A stretch of DNA of 64,000 nucleotides from Butyricimonas muris (GTDB lineage: Bacteria; Bacteroidota; Bacteroidia; Bacteroidales; Marinifilaceae), in NCBI RefSeq assembly GCF_046365375.1, contig NZ_JBKEIT010000010.1:124001-188000 (forward strand), written 5' to 3'. The notes under the pieces are model-generated. The model ran no database searches and was not told the origin of the DNA. It saw only the letters and a program-made list of their open reading frames with translations. The position numbers were made by a program, and so were the translations under genes. Shown here piece by piece: positions 42,501-51,302 of the stretch (position 1 is the first letter of the stretch; the number at the start of each line of letters is the position of its first letter).

Positions 42501-42987
42501 TGGAACGATCAGCTACAAGCGCGTGGAATTTAATTTCGCATTCCAGGGAGCAGGTCAACGTTCACTCTTTATCAACCCGAGTGCCGTTACGCCGTTCGTG
42601 GGCGACCGTGCCTTGTTGAGTGCTATTTGGAAAGACCACTGGACTCCCGAGAATATGAAAAGCAGACCCCTGTGGCCGCGTTTGTCTACCAAGAGTATCA
42701 CGGCTCACAATATGGAGGAGGCTTTGTTGGGTCAAGAAACTTTGCGCGCTTCCACTTATTTTATGCGGGAGGTGAAATTTTTGCGTTGCCAGTCGTTAGA
42801 GTTGGCTTGGAATTTGCCGATCCAATGGGCAGAGAAGCTCGGTATGCAACGGATCAAACCTTATATCCGGGTGAACAATCCGTTTTTGATCAGTGATTTT
42901 GATTTATGGGATGTGGAATTGGGAAGCAACGGATTTAATTATCCGATCCAAAGGACATATTCAGTAGGTGTTAATTTTAGTTTCTAA
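39553..42987 (+). CDS. SusC/RagA-family TonB-dependent transporter with STN signalling domain
   Basis: 1144 residues. A signal ending ASVYAQ is followed by an STN domain (about 40-115; YRNNTILEVLEDLKAKTGYT), a carboxypeptidase-regulatory-like domain (ITVKGRVTDEKGNPMPGVSV), the plug (VTVVAYGEQKRESVTGSISV; KDASATAMYGARGANGVILV) and a 22-strand barrel ending in aromatic GVNFSF. It imports oligomeric substrate together with the SusD lid, and the STN domain contacts the FecR anti-sigma encoded upstream. The next gene starts 5 bp after its stop. Confidence 0.95.
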   Translation: MKKKSSHTIFRVEIRKWSKIVLVNFILTLLSCASVYAQDDTLRQQRITVKYRNNTILEVLEDLKAKTGYTFVYKQNDISNEVKITETFTNATLDEVLGKVLVAHGYDYSIEGKVIVVKKKPKTKEPEVRNIITVKGRVTDEKGNPMPGVSVVINQTSRGVATDKDGKYDILVRADDVLKFSFIGYKDQTVPIEGKDELNVSLKPTEEALEEVTVVAYGEQKRESVTGSISVVNVSSLKSSNSDLTASFVGRIPGMIGYLKGGKPGALTEAEMNTQFTVRGITSFGNNANTAPLILLDGVEVSVLDLSRIDPEDIDSFSVLKDASATAMYGARGANGVILVSTKKGVEGSVYTSFRYEAIASQPTRKIDVVDPITYMKAYNEALQTRDPLAQPKYTAERIANTGSDRFPSWVYPANDWYKLLFKDMSFNHHLGLSVRGGTKIMQYYASVSHNFDEGMLKTDKLNSFNVNIRNNTTSLRINLNIDMTPTAKLLLTSTSSLDSYHGPLANVTTAYGMAFNASPVDYAAVYPADDTYKFPHLRFGYETITSQNPYASIQQGYVERSRFATSNRVEYIQNLSAFLRGLEIRTNVSLYKQAYYSTPFLTELYKYRLADYNHQTGKHVLEQLAEGDKTLKVDPNSKVAEGETQLTGEFRVYYNQFWGDHTVSYTGLVNMSQVTSSAGRDLFSAIKNRNMGLSMRLSYGFKERFYLEGSFGYNGSERFAEHNRFGFFPAAGISYVISKEPFMQRFNNWLTFMKIRASYGKVGNDGIGTGSSAYGNTGRYIYLENMGQDSQDHYLVHSYANPTIQWEIAEMTNFGLEMTLWKGLLDFTLDVYEEIRHNILAQRTIVPASMGLGLYPYDNVGKVRSRGFDLAVKVQHAFSNDLWFILNGTATYNKSVYKSIEEAADKPSWQGKVGHDISQVVGYVAEGLFQSQEEIDRSPKQSGDVMPGDIRYRDVNGDGKISIDDAVHIGFPTEPRLVYGFNGTISYKRVEFNFAFQGAGQRSLFINPSAVTPFVGDRALLSAIWKDHWTPENMKSRPLWPRLSTKSITAHNMEEALLGQETLRASTYFMREVKFLRCQSLELAWNLPIQWAEKLGMQRIKPYIRVNNPFLISDFDLWDVELGSNGFNYPIQRTYSVGVNFSF

Positions 42988-42992
42988 AAATC

Positions 42993-44945
42993 ATGTATAT
43001 GAAATTTAAAAGTATATTCATTTTGATTTGTTCCGCCTGGTTATGGACGGGGTGTAACGAGTACCTCAATTTAGTTCCCGAGGATGATATTCTGACGATT
43101 CCCAAAATATTTGAGACACGCACCGGAGCGGAACAATGGATGATTGATGCAAACCAGGGATTTGTTCCTTTGCAAGTGTATACGACCACGAATCCGGCTT
43201 TTTGTGGTGCGGACGAATACATTTCCAACCGTTATGCGCGGGAGAATCGCGGAATGACCTCTTTCTTGATCGCCGATGGCTTGCAGACGGCTTTAGCACC
43301 GATTAATGATATGTGGACCTATAATGGTGTCTATTATTATATTCGGTATTGCAATACTTTCTTGAAGCATATCGGTGATGTCTATAATCTGAATGAAGGC
43401 GAGCTGGAAACTTGGACGGCAGAGATCAAAGCGTTGAAAGCTTTTTACTATTTTGAGTTGGTTAAACGCTATGGTCCAATCGTGTTGGTGCCTCAGAACA
43501 TCGACGTGTATGCCCCGATGGAGGAACAACGTCAACCGAGAAGTCCGCTGGATAGTTGTTTTAAAGCGATCAATCAGTTGTTGGATGAGGCAATCCCTTA
43601 TTTGCAGGTATTTGCCGAAAAAGATGCCACTCGTCGAATGTTTTTCTCGAAAGAGGGAGCGATGGGTTTGAAATGCCGCGTATTGCTCTATGCCGCTTCT
43701 CCGTTGTTTAACGGGGGCATAAGTGTGTACAAAGATCTGAAGAATAAGAATGGCGAGTTACTTTTCCCCGTGGAGGATAAAGAGAAGTGGCGCGTGGCGG
43801 CTGAATATTTGGATGAAACTATCCAGTTTTTGGAGGGACACGGTTATAAATTGATTGCCGGTACCCAAGAGAAATCCACCCCATTGTTGAATACCATGCG
43901 GGATTTGGAGTGTTCGCTGTGGGCACCGAATTTCCAAAATTCCACGGAGGCGGTGATGATGGTGAGTGGATTCTCGGATCTATTCCAGAGAATTCTGCCG
44001 CAATTGGGAACTAAAACTACGGATCCACACTATAGTTCCGTGTTAGATGGTAGTATCGGTACGAATATCCGGATGGTACGGAAATTCTACACGGCGAACG
44101 GATTGCCCATCGAGGAGGATCGGACGTGGACGTATGGAGATGGCTACGGTATGGCGCAAGAGCGGGATGTCATGTACACGAGCGTGGTGCCGATGGGAAC
44201 GGATGTGTTGGCATTGCACTTGAAGCGAGAACCTCGTTTTTACGCAATGATTGCTGCTCCTGGGCTGTACTGGCAGCTTGGGAAGTCCGTGAACTATAAT
44301 TTGATCGTGGATTCTTATCAAGGCGGTTTGTTCGGATTAAAGCAAGATCGGCTTTATCCCAATTACGCGCAAAATATTACCGGCTATTTCGTGAAGAAAG
44401 GTACGCGTAGTGATTTTAATTTGAAAACTTACTCGCAAGATATCATGTCTTTCGCCGTGAATGTTTCCGTGACGATGCGATTGGCAGAGCTTTATTTGGC
44501 AGTGGCAGAAGCCTGGAACGAGTATGAAGGTCCGAATGGAGCGCATCGGGATCAGATTTTCGATCGTTTGAATGCCGTGCGCGAGCGGGCAGGTATCCCG
44601 ACCGTGCAGGATAGCTGGGGAAGATATGGCGTGAATGCGAATAAATTTAACGAGCAGGCGGGATTACGGAGTATTATCCAACGCGAACGGACAATCGAGT
44701 TGATGTTCGAGGGACATCGTTTCTGGGATGTACGTCGTTGGGGAACTGCAATTACTGAAGGCTGGAACGACAAACCGATGGGCTGGAATGTACTTGGAAA
44801 GAATTGGCAAGCCTTTTATAATAACGGGCAAGGTCCGATGGTGGTGTGGGATCAGGCGCAGTTTATCCCGGCACGGGATTACCTGTTCCCTATCAAGAGT
44901 GAAGAAGTGATGATTTCCGGTATCGTGCAAAATCCGGGATGGTAA
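42993..44945 (+). CDS. SusD/RagB-family outer membrane lipoprotein
   Basis: 650 residues. The lipobox is LWTGC followed by NEYLNLVPEDD, typical for SusD. The helical TPR-like core includes AEIKALKAFYYFELVKRYGP, and the C-terminal motif ERTIELMFEGHRFWDVRRWG is the family hallmark. It forms the substrate-binding lid over the SusC barrel. A second ATG at 42999 would drop two residues. The ligand is not predictable from sequence. Confidence 0.95.
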   Translation: MYMKFKSIFILICSAWLWTGCNEYLNLVPEDDILTIPKIFETRTGAEQWMIDANQGFVPLQVYTTTNPAFCGADEYISNRYARENRGMTSFLIADGLQTALAPINDMWTYNGVYYYIRYCNTFLKHIGDVYNLNEGELETWTAEIKALKAFYYFELVKRYGPIVLVPQNIDVYAPMEEQRQPRSPLDSCFKAINQLLDEAIPYLQVFAEKDATRRMFFSKEGAMGLKCRVLLYAASPLFNGGISVYKDLKNKNGELLFPVEDKEKWRVAAEYLDETIQFLEGHGYKLIAGTQEKSTPLLNTMRDLECSLWAPNFQNSTEAVMMVSGFSDLFQRILPQLGTKTTDPHYSSVLDGSIGTNIRMVRKFYTANGLPIEEDRTWTYGDGYGMAQERDVMYTSVVPMGTDVLALHLKREPRFYAMIAAPGLYWQLGKSVNYNLIVDSYQGGLFGLKQDRLYPNYAQNITGYFVKKGTRSDFNLKTYSQDIMSFAVNVSVTMRLAELYLAVAEAWNEYEGPNGAHRDQIFDRLNAVRERAGIPTVQDSWGRYGVNANKFNEQAGLRSIIQRERTIELMFEGHRFWDVRRWGTAITEGWNDKPMGWNVLGKNWQAFYNNGQGPMVVWDQAQFIPARDYLFPIKSEEVMISGIVQNPGW

Positions 44946-44964
44946 TGACTAAAATTGACTGAAT

Positions 44965-46347
44965 ATGAAAAAGATATTTGTATGTCTACTCCTTTTAGGG
45001 TGTTTTTGCTGGGTTGCTTGTTCCGATGATAAGGAGGGAGCATTCGGTACGACCATCAGCGAGGATATGTTTTCTTTTACCCCGGTGGAGGGTGGTGCCG
45101 TGATGCACTACAAACTGACTGACCGGCGGGTGAATAAAGTGAAAGTGGAATACACGGACGAGTACGGGTTGAAAGTGTATAAAACCGCGGATTATGCCGT
45201 GGATTCCATCGTGTTGAATGGATTCAACCAGGTACACGAGGATGTGCCGGTTCGGGTTTCATTCCTGGATAAAAATGAAAAGGAATCCGACGTGTTACAC
45301 TTTGCGTTTAATACTCGGGCTTCCAATCTTTATACTTTTTTTGATGTAGTGAAGGTGAATTCTTACTGGAATGGCTTCCAGGTGATCTATGATTTAAAGG
45401 GAAGAACGGAAGGATCGGCGTCCGTATTTTTCGTGGGAATTAATCCGACGACGAAAGTGCAGGATACGCTCTTTTTGGAAAACTTCCTGTTGGAAGAGGG
45501 ACGTAACGTGAAGGCTTATTCCATTGATGATTCGCAATTACAGGATGCTTATACTGTGGTGATTACTACAGAGGATGATCGGCAGCGGATTGTCCGAAAA
45601 CAAGTATGGAACGGAGTGGAAGGCGTGGATCGCTTGTTGATTCCGAGTAAAGATTTCGAGTTAATCGATCCGTTCAATAAGTCGAAAGAAATGGAGTATA
45701 ATTCATCAAATAACTATAATCCGGGTGCGTTGGGTAAGGCTTATCTTTTCGATGGCGATACAAAAGGAACGACGGGGGCGGAATATTATAAATCGGGGAA
45801 AGCTACTCCGCCATTTGCGTTCTTGGCAGGTCCTAATGCTTTATGGCGTCCGGACAATGATGTCTATTTCGTGTTGGATTTGCAGAAACCGATGATTGTC
45901 GGAGAGATGCGGTTTTATATGAAATATGTTGATGGGTATGCAGCAAATAAAGATTTCGATAATGATTATTATACTAAATTGCCTTGCGATATGCAGGTCT
46001 TTGCTTGGGTAGGAGAAGGTGATTATAATAAGGATACGAATCCAGGAACGGCAGAGGATTGGGAAGAGGTAGGTCGCTTCAAACAGGAACAGACGGCTGA
46101 AAATGTCGATCGGTGGTACAATGAAGCACTTTTGAATCCGTTACCATGGCAAGGAACTAAAGCAGATGTCGAGGCGCGCAAGCCGGTGTATTTGTCTATA
46201 CCGTTCCCTTTTGAAGAGCGGGAGTGCCGTTTCTTCAAGATACAGTTTAACGAGACATTCTTGGATGTAAACAAGAATTATTCGTATAACCATAATAATA
46301 ACAATAACGTGACTGTCCAAGAATTGGAGGTTTACGGTCAAAAATAA
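44965..46347 (+). CDS. Surface lipoprotein with DUF4959/discoidin-like domains
   Basis: 460 residues. The signal ends CFCWVAC and is followed by SDDKEG, an export-type surface signal. The N-terminal Ig-like domain (FTPVEGGAVMHYKLTDRRVN) fits DUF4959. A middle domain (WNGFQVIYDLKGRTEGSASV) and a C-terminal discoidin-like DUF5000 domain (about 260-460; YLFDGDTKGTTGAEYYKSG, FFKIQFNET) follow. Such proteins sit beside SusCD and probably bind the substrate at the surface. It is encoded 19 bp after susD. Confidence 0.85.
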   Translation: MKKIFVCLLLLGCFCWVACSDDKEGAFGTTISEDMFSFTPVEGGAVMHYKLTDRRVNKVKVEYTDEYGLKVYKTADYAVDSIVLNGFNQVHEDVPVRVSFLDKNEKESDVLHFAFNTRASNLYTFFDVVKVNSYWNGFQVIYDLKGRTEGSASVFFVGINPTTKVQDTLFLENFLLEEGRNVKAYSIDDSQLQDAYTVVITTEDDRQRIVRKQVWNGVEGVDRLLIPSKDFELIDPFNKSKEMEYNSSNNYNPGALGKAYLFDGDTKGTTGAEYYKSGKATPPFAFLAGPNALWRPDNDVYFVLDLQKPMIVGEMRFYMKYVDGYAANKDFDNDYYTKLPCDMQVFAWVGEGDYNKDTNPGTAEDWEEVGRFKQEQTAENVDRWYNEALLNPLPWQGTKADVEARKPVYLSIPFPFEERECRFFKIQFNETFLDVNKNYSYNHNNNNNVTVQELEVYGQK

Positions 46348-46355
46348 CGAGAGGT

Positions 46356-47921
46356 ATGAGAACAAGTTTTTTGAAATATGTATGGGTGTTTGTGGCCGTA
46401 CTTGGATTGTTGCCGGCTTGCGAGGATTTGGAGGATACCTATTCAGATTATACCGGTGATGGACCGGTGCAGTACCTGACCAAGATTTATGACCTGCAAG
46501 GAGAGCCAAAATGGTTGAGCGTGTTGTTGACTTGGGAGTTGAAACTAGACCCGGGGCGGACGGCGATCTTGGTGGAATGGACGGATGATTCGACGACCTA
46601 TTCCCAGGTGATCGATAAAGACGCGAGGGACTTCATGATTACGGGTTTGAAAAACTACGAGTATGCGTGTAGCGTGAAAGCTATCGAGCAAAAAGACGGT
46701 GAGGTTATCGGCAAGTCGATCGGAGATCCGGTGTACGTGCGTCCTTTCACGTATGCTTCGGAAGAATTGACGCTGTTCTCGCAAGTGGTGAGAAAGGCGT
46801 ATCAAGTGGCAGGCAAGAAATTGTTTGTATTGTTTGAGCCTTGGGCGGATAATTTGATTTCTTTCCAGGTGGGGTATTTCGAGAAAGGGAATGCCACGGA
46901 AAAATTCTGGACAGTGGAAAAAGTGAATAATTTGCCGGACGGGAAGGTGTACGCGATGATCGGAGAGAATGTCGATTTCACGAAGCCGATTAACGTCTAT
47001 CGTAAGGGGAGAATCGCTTCTATCGATAACATGGAGTTGGAGCTGCAACCCGTGCCGTTGTATTTCGAGACACCGATGTTTGATGCGGCTTTTGCTGCCG
47101 AGGTGAGAAGTCGTTTGGATTTGATAGGAGAGATTAAGCAAAGCGATATCAATGATGTGGAGGTGTTGGATATCGACTACGATCAATTGTCGTTGGTCGA
47201 CGTGTTGCATTTCCCGAACTTGAAGGAGCTTCACTTGGGACGCAATCGTTTGCTGGCTGCCGGAACGGAAAATGCGGTGAAGTCCGTGTTGACAAATCAA
47301 GAGGAGAGTGTGGCTGCTTTGGAGGTTATTGCCGGTGAATTGGGCGTGAAGATTTATCATTACGGGAACCATTATTTCAACACGGTTCCTGATTTCTTCA
47401 CCGCAAAGAATCAGGTGGCCGAGTTGCCGGAATTTTCATTATTGAACACAGTGGGATGGGATATCACGGTCAACCCGATGGATGCCATGGGATATAATTC
47501 CGGTTTGGCGAATTTGTTGCAGGAAAGTGACGCATACTGGAGTCCCCAAGCGAGTGAGATTCTCCGAAGACATATTATCGAGATTGATATGAAGGAGAGC
47601 AAGCGTATTCTTGGTTTCAAAGTCGGTCAGGCCATGACACCCCCGGCTGATGTACAAACTCCCGATGTGTTGGATATTGAGTTTGAAACAGGCTCCGGAG
47701 CTTGGGAGTCGGCGGCATTTAGCAGGAGCGTGACGGTCGGCACTGGTAAGGGTGAGACCACGATTATCTATTTGGATAAATCTCATAGCGTGAAAACGGC
47801 ACAAAAGATTCGCGTAACGGTTGCCGATAAATTCCATAAGAAAGGATATAACGCCTCTTATGCTTACGTGGATTTCTATACTGTTGTATTATCTTCTTTC
47901 ATGGTGATCGAAGGCAATTAA
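46356..47921 (+). CDS. DUF4998-type surface lipoprotein
   Basis: 521 residues. The lipobox is LLPAC followed by EDLEDTYSDYTG. The N-terminal ~150 residues match the DUF4998 pattern (LSVLLTWELKLDPGRTAILV; DFMITGLKNYEYACSVKAIE). The middle contains a short leucine-rich-like stretch (VLDIDYDQLSLVDVLHFPNL) and the C-terminus a beta-sandwich, probably discoidin-type. It is the last gene before the terminator at 47948 and a presumed accessory binding protein of the SusCD system, 8 bp after the preceding gene. Confidence 0.8.
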   Translation: MRTSFLKYVWVFVAVLGLLPACEDLEDTYSDYTGDGPVQYLTKIYDLQGEPKWLSVLLTWELKLDPGRTAILVEWTDDSTTYSQVIDKDARDFMITGLKNYEYACSVKAIEQKDGEVIGKSIGDPVYVRPFTYASEELTLFSQVVRKAYQVAGKKLFVLFEPWADNLISFQVGYFEKGNATEKFWTVEKVNNLPDGKVYAMIGENVDFTKPINVYRKGRIASIDNMELELQPVPLYFETPMFDAAFAAEVRSRLDLIGEIKQSDINDVEVLDIDYDQLSLVDVLHFPNLKELHLGRNRLLAAGTENAVKSVLTNQEESVAALEVIAGELGVKIYHYGNHYFNTVPDFFTAKNQVAELPEFSLLNTVGWDITVNPMDAMGYNSGLANLLQESDAYWSPQASEILRRHIIEIDMKESKRILGFKVGQAMTPPADVQTPDVLDIEFETGSGAWESAAFSRSVTVGTGKGETTIIYLDKSHSVKTAQKIRVTVADKFHKKGYNASYAYVDFYTVVLSSFMVIEGN

Positions 47922-47947
47922 ACGAACTTCATAGATCTTTGTTATAC

Positions 47948-48000
47948 AGCCCTCTTTTGGGAGGCCGGGTTAACCGCCCAGCCCCCTGGAGGGCTTTTTT
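47948..48000 (+). terminator. Terminator of the sigma/FecR/SusCD operon
   Basis: AGCCCTC (47948-47954) pairs with GAGGGCT (47989-47995). A shorter alternative, AGCCC (47980-47984) with GGGCT (47991-47995), shares the same 3' arm. A run of six T follows at 47995-48000. The downstream genes start at 48018 and would need read-through or their own promoter. Confidence 0.75.
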
Positions 48001-48017
48001 ACCGATTAAAAATAGAT

Positions 48018-48758
48018 ATGATGAAAAAATGGATTCTATTATTGACGTGCGCTTGTACGATTGTTCAACTTTACGGACAACGATACACGAGGAATTACCA
48101 TACGGTAAGATTTAAATTTGAAAATGGTCAAAGTGATAGTGTGACTATCGTGAGGGAAGAACTTCCTTATAATTTTAATTTATCCTATTTCGGAAAGCAA
48201 GCGGGGGAGCTCAGTCCGTCAGCTTATTGGGATATGAAAGATGGAGATGATGAAAATTACTATAAAGATAGAGACCCCAAGAATAATCCTAAAACTCATA
48301 CTTCTGAAGCATGGGAGGCATGGTTATGTACTCGAATTATACCTGAAGAGGTGAAACGTAAATTAGATCTTTCTTGCAAAAAAGGAGATGAAGATAGAGA
48401 GGCTAGTTACATATTTGTTAATCGTGAATTCGAAATCATGGTTTGTTTTGATAGAGGCGGGAGAATAGTTCAAGTTGATTTTGCTTTTCGTAATTTGGAT
48501 TTATACGAGTCTGTAACCGAGGAGCAATTGAAAGTAATTTGCAGTGGGATTGTGAAATATTGCCGCATGATTGAAGGTATTTATCGTTTGCCGCATGAAG
48601 GTGTGGAGGCAAAAGAATTTGCGCCGGCAGCAACATACGTGTTAGTGCTATGTCCTAATTCTGATTTACGATGGGCAAAGGAATGTCAAGAGTACAATCC
48701 AAAATCGTGGGCTAAAGTGTTGAAACATTTTGATACGTTGGAGAAAAGAAGGAAATAA
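48018..48758 (+). CDS. Secreted protein of unknown function
   Basis: 246 residues with a signal peptide (MMKKWILLLTCACTIVQLYG, then Q). The mature part is mixed alpha/beta with recurring charged segments (WDMKDGDDENYYKDRDPKNN; EASYIFVNREFEIMVCFDRG). I do not recognise the family. It is encoded 4 bp before the HExxH lipoprotein, so the two are one transcription unit and may work together, perhaps as inhibitor, chaperone or co-factor. Confidence 0.7.
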   Translation: MMKKWILLLTCACTIVQLYGQRYTRNYHTVRFKFENGQSDSVTIVREELPYNFNLSYFGKQAGELSPSAYWDMKDGDDENYYKDRDPKNNPKTHTSEAWEAWLCTRIIPEEVKRKLDLSCKKGDEDREASYIFVNREFEIMVCFDRGGRIVQVDFAFRNLDLYESVTEEQLKVICSGIVKYCRMIEGIYRLPHEGVEAKEFAPAATYVLVLCPNSDLRWAKECQEYNPKSWAKVLKHFDTLEKRRK

Positions 48759-48761
48759 GAT

Positions 48762-49607
48762 ATGAAGAAATTAATATTATTTATTTCTGTTATTTTGTTT
48801 GTAATAAGTTTTTCCGGTTGTTTACAAGAAAATGAAATTGGTACTATGATGGCGAACATGGACGATGGCGATATAGTGGTTTGTGATTATATTTGGGATG
48901 CTCCAGATCGATATTGTCTTACCATGAATCAGTTACAAGATTTATTTAGAGGGACTTTAAGTTTTCGAGAGGACAAAATTCGGTTATTAGCAAAAGAACT
49001 TGAATCCTTTCTTTTAAATAATCCTTGTTATCGACGGATCATGTATGAAATATACCAAACTGTTGGAGGGAAGAGAGAAAGTAAGGCTTTTATAAAGCTT
49101 GATGAAAAAGATTCGAAATTGCAAGCTGATCCTAGGCTTTGGGCTCGTTATGATCAAGGGACGAAAACAATTATATTTAGGGATTTACAGGTTGGTGTAA
49201 TAGGAGGGATACAAGGTACTGAATTGGCCACATTGATTCATGAATTGATGCACCATTGGCAGTATTTGTTGTTCGGTGAAAGTTATATGCAAGCACAATA
49301 TGAAAAAAACTTTGAATTCGAAGTGACTTTTTTGTTGGATGTTGCAATGATACAGTATGCTCATCGATATGCGGATTTAGGAGCAGAACAAGTGTTATTG
49401 TATTTGAAATATGATCTGAATAATCCTGTAATTTATACTCAGGAAGAGAAAGAAAGGTATATCAATGCGATTAATAATACATTGCAGGGGAATGCTGTTA
49501 GTATTAAAGCTGAACTTGACTTTTTAGCTGCTAATTTTAGAAAGTATGATTATGCCGTTTATACCCCGTGGGCAGAATATAGCCTTATAAAGCGATTATA
49601 TCCATAG
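48762..49607 (+). CDS. Putative zinc metallopeptidase lipoprotein (HExxH)
   Basis: 281 residues. The lipobox is FSGC with Cys at about 20. A single HELMHHWQYL motif lies near residue 160 in ATLIHELMHHWQYLLFGESY, with a downstream EVTFLLDVAMIQYAHR helix that may supply a third ligand. This looks like a gluzincin-type or SprT-like active site but matches no family I can name. It lies 3 bp after the secreted protein at 48018 and before a retropepsin-like protease. Confidence 0.7.
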   Translation: MKKLILFISVILFVISFSGCLQENEIGTMMANMDDGDIVVCDYIWDAPDRYCLTMNQLQDLFRGTLSFREDKIRLLAKELESFLLNNPCYRRIMYEIYQTVGGKRESKAFIKLDEKDSKLQADPRLWARYDQGTKTIIFRDLQVGVIGGIQGTELATLIHELMHHWQYLLFGESYMQAQYEKNFEFEVTFLLDVAMIQYAHRYADLGAEQVLLYLKYDLNNPVIYTQEEKERYINAINNTLQGNAVSIKAELDFLAANFRKYDYAVYTPWAEYSLIKRLYP

Positions 49608-49644
49608 TTATTTCTATCATAATGACAAATTAAAAAATAGAATC

Positions 49645-51048
49645 ATGAAATCATTATTTGTATTGTTAGTTGGTATTTTGCTTTCTGCTGGAATTCAGGC
49701 ACAGCAAGAAAATGGAGGAAGTCAATCAAAAGGGATTTTGTTTGAATCTGCCCGTTCGTGGAAGAAGACCGTGGAGAAGGCGTTGGACGAAAGGAAATTG
49801 CTTTTCGTGGATTGTTATGCTGATTCCGGTGAAGTGAAGAAGGCGCAGGAGGAGATGGAAAAGTATGTCAATTTACTGAAAGAGATGGCTAGAATACAAA
49901 CCCCGGCGCAAGGAGGAATGCCCGCGACGGCAGTGGCTTCCGGAAATAATATTCGGTTGGAGCGTGGCGTAACGTTGAATTACGAGTTCCGTCAAGGAGT
50001 TCCGGTGGTGAAGGTGGTGATCAACGGGCATACGTATTACTTCCTGTTTGACACGTGTGCTGGAATTACTTGCGTATCCGATAAATTGGTAAATGCAGAG
50101 AAGTTGGCTTATCAACAGACAGGTAATTCCATGCAGGGAATTGACGGGCAAGTTGTTATGGCTGAAATTCCAGAATTATTGTTAGGAGAATTGGCGGTGA
50201 AGAATAAACAGGCGGTAGTAATGAGTGTGCATAATCTTGTTTTTCAACATTTGGGTGTAGACGGAACGATTGGAGCGAATATTATCAATGATTACGTGGT
50301 GACTGTTGACTCTCGTGCGAAGATAATCACTTTTTCAGATCAGGCGGATGCTTCTGCTTCTCGTTGGGATACATTGAGGCTTTGGAATAATGTACCATTA
50401 CTTTCTATCAAGGTAAGGGGGAAAGGCGGGGTTCATGATGTACCGGCATTGTTCGACACGGGAAATGGAACGGGTGCTATTGGATTACCTTCTGTAGAAG
50501 GGTTTGAACAATGGACGCAAGCTGGAATTATTGGCGACGTGGAGGAAGGGAACGGTTTTATAGGAACGATGGTGGGCGGTATGGTGAAGACCGATAAGCT
50601 TTACCGGGGACGGATGACGGGTCTTCATTTGGGAGATGCTGTTTTCGAGAAGGTGCCGATTATTACCGGGGGAATAGGGTATTTGTTGCTTTGTTTTCAG
50701 ACGACGGATTTGGGCAAATTCGTTCTTGACTATCCTAACGGGCGTTATCATTTTGAACCTTACGCAGATGCTGGGGTGTGGGAAGGAGATCGTCGTCCCG
50801 TGATGACGGGGGCTGATAATGGGGAATTGAAGATTGCTGCCGTGTGGGGAAAAGAGGCAAGAAAGAAATTGGCTCCGCAATGGACGGTAGTTGCTTTGGA
50901 TGGCAAACCGCTGGAGAAAGTGACATTGGATACTCCCAATATTGACGAATTGCTCCATGAGCGTGGGGTGAAGACTGTGACGGTTCGGGATGTGGAGGGG
51001 AAGGTGTATGAGGTGAAGGCGGAGGTGTTTTTATCAAAGGGATTGTAA
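49645..51048 (+). CDS. Retropepsin-like aspartic protease with degenerate thioredoxin-like N terminus
   Basis: 467 residues with a signal peptide (LLSAGIQAQQ). Residues about 30-70 (WKKTVEKALDERKLLFVDCY) resemble the start of a thioredoxin-like domain, but the CxxC is missing and the domain is cut short. Two retropepsin-like halves follow: YYFLFDTCAGITCVS near 140 and VPALFDTGNGTGAIG near 275. The first catalytic triad reads DTC rather than DTG. The C-terminal ~80 residues (WTVVALDGKPLEKVTLDTPN) are PDZ-like. A periplasmic protease role fits; the substitution may reduce activity. Confidence 0.8.
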   Translation: MKSLFVLLVGILLSAGIQAQQENGGSQSKGILFESARSWKKTVEKALDERKLLFVDCYADSGEVKKAQEEMEKYVNLLKEMARIQTPAQGGMPATAVASGNNIRLERGVTLNYEFRQGVPVVKVVINGHTYYFLFDTCAGITCVSDKLVNAEKLAYQQTGNSMQGIDGQVVMAEIPELLLGELAVKNKQAVVMSVHNLVFQHLGVDGTIGANIINDYVVTVDSRAKIITFSDQADASASRWDTLRLWNNVPLLSIKVRGKGGVHDVPALFDTGNGTGAIGLPSVEGFEQWTQAGIIGDVEEGNGFIGTMVGGMVKTDKLYRGRMTGLHLGDAVFEKVPIITGGIGYLLLCFQTTDLGKFVLDYPNGRYHFEPYADAGVWEGDRRPVMTGADNGELKIAAVWGKEARKKLAPQWTVVALDGKPLEKVTLDTPNIDELLHERGVKTVTVRDVEGKVYEVKAEVFLSKGL

Positions 51049-51075
51049 GATTTGGGATAAAAATTAAGCTAATTA

Positions 51076-51302
51076 AGAGCCTGTTTAAATTTCGTTAGGG
51101 GGTGTAAATATTGGGTATCCTAGATCGTCATTAGTGCATACAAGCAACAAGGATTCAGACCTATACACAAAAGATGGATCGTGGAAAGAACATTCGTGTG
51201 GTTTGATCACGATAGAAGACTATCCCGAAATTATGAACTTACATTCGATATGGTAAAAATTGCCGATATAAAATTATTAATACAGAAAATTTAAACAGGC
51301 TC
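51076..51302 (+). mobile_element. Internally deleted IS5-type element (non-autonomous)
   Basis: The element is bounded by the perfect inverted repeat GAGCCTGTTTAAATTT (left, from 51077) and AAATTTAAACAGGCTC (right, to 51302), and flanked by TTA on both sides (51073-51075, 51303-51305), compatible with a 3-bp target duplication. Only ~227 bp remain. The right part encodes the transposase tail. Confidence 0.8.
51169..51294 (+). pseudogene. IS5-family transposase C-terminal fragment
   Basis: Forty-one codons read KRWIVERTFVWFDHDRRLSR, then NYELTFDMVKIADIKLLIQK, the conserved C-terminal catalytic region of IS5-type DDE transposases (RWxVERTFAWFDxxRRLxRNYE). A few residues are missing between TFD and MVKIA. 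No upstream part with the first two acidic residues remains, so it is inactive. Confidence 0.8.

Noticed and set aside
46545..47372. 275-codon minus-strand open frame
   Set aside because: It lies wholly antisense within the DUF4998-type lipoprotein gene, is His/Arg-rich and has no signal or domain.
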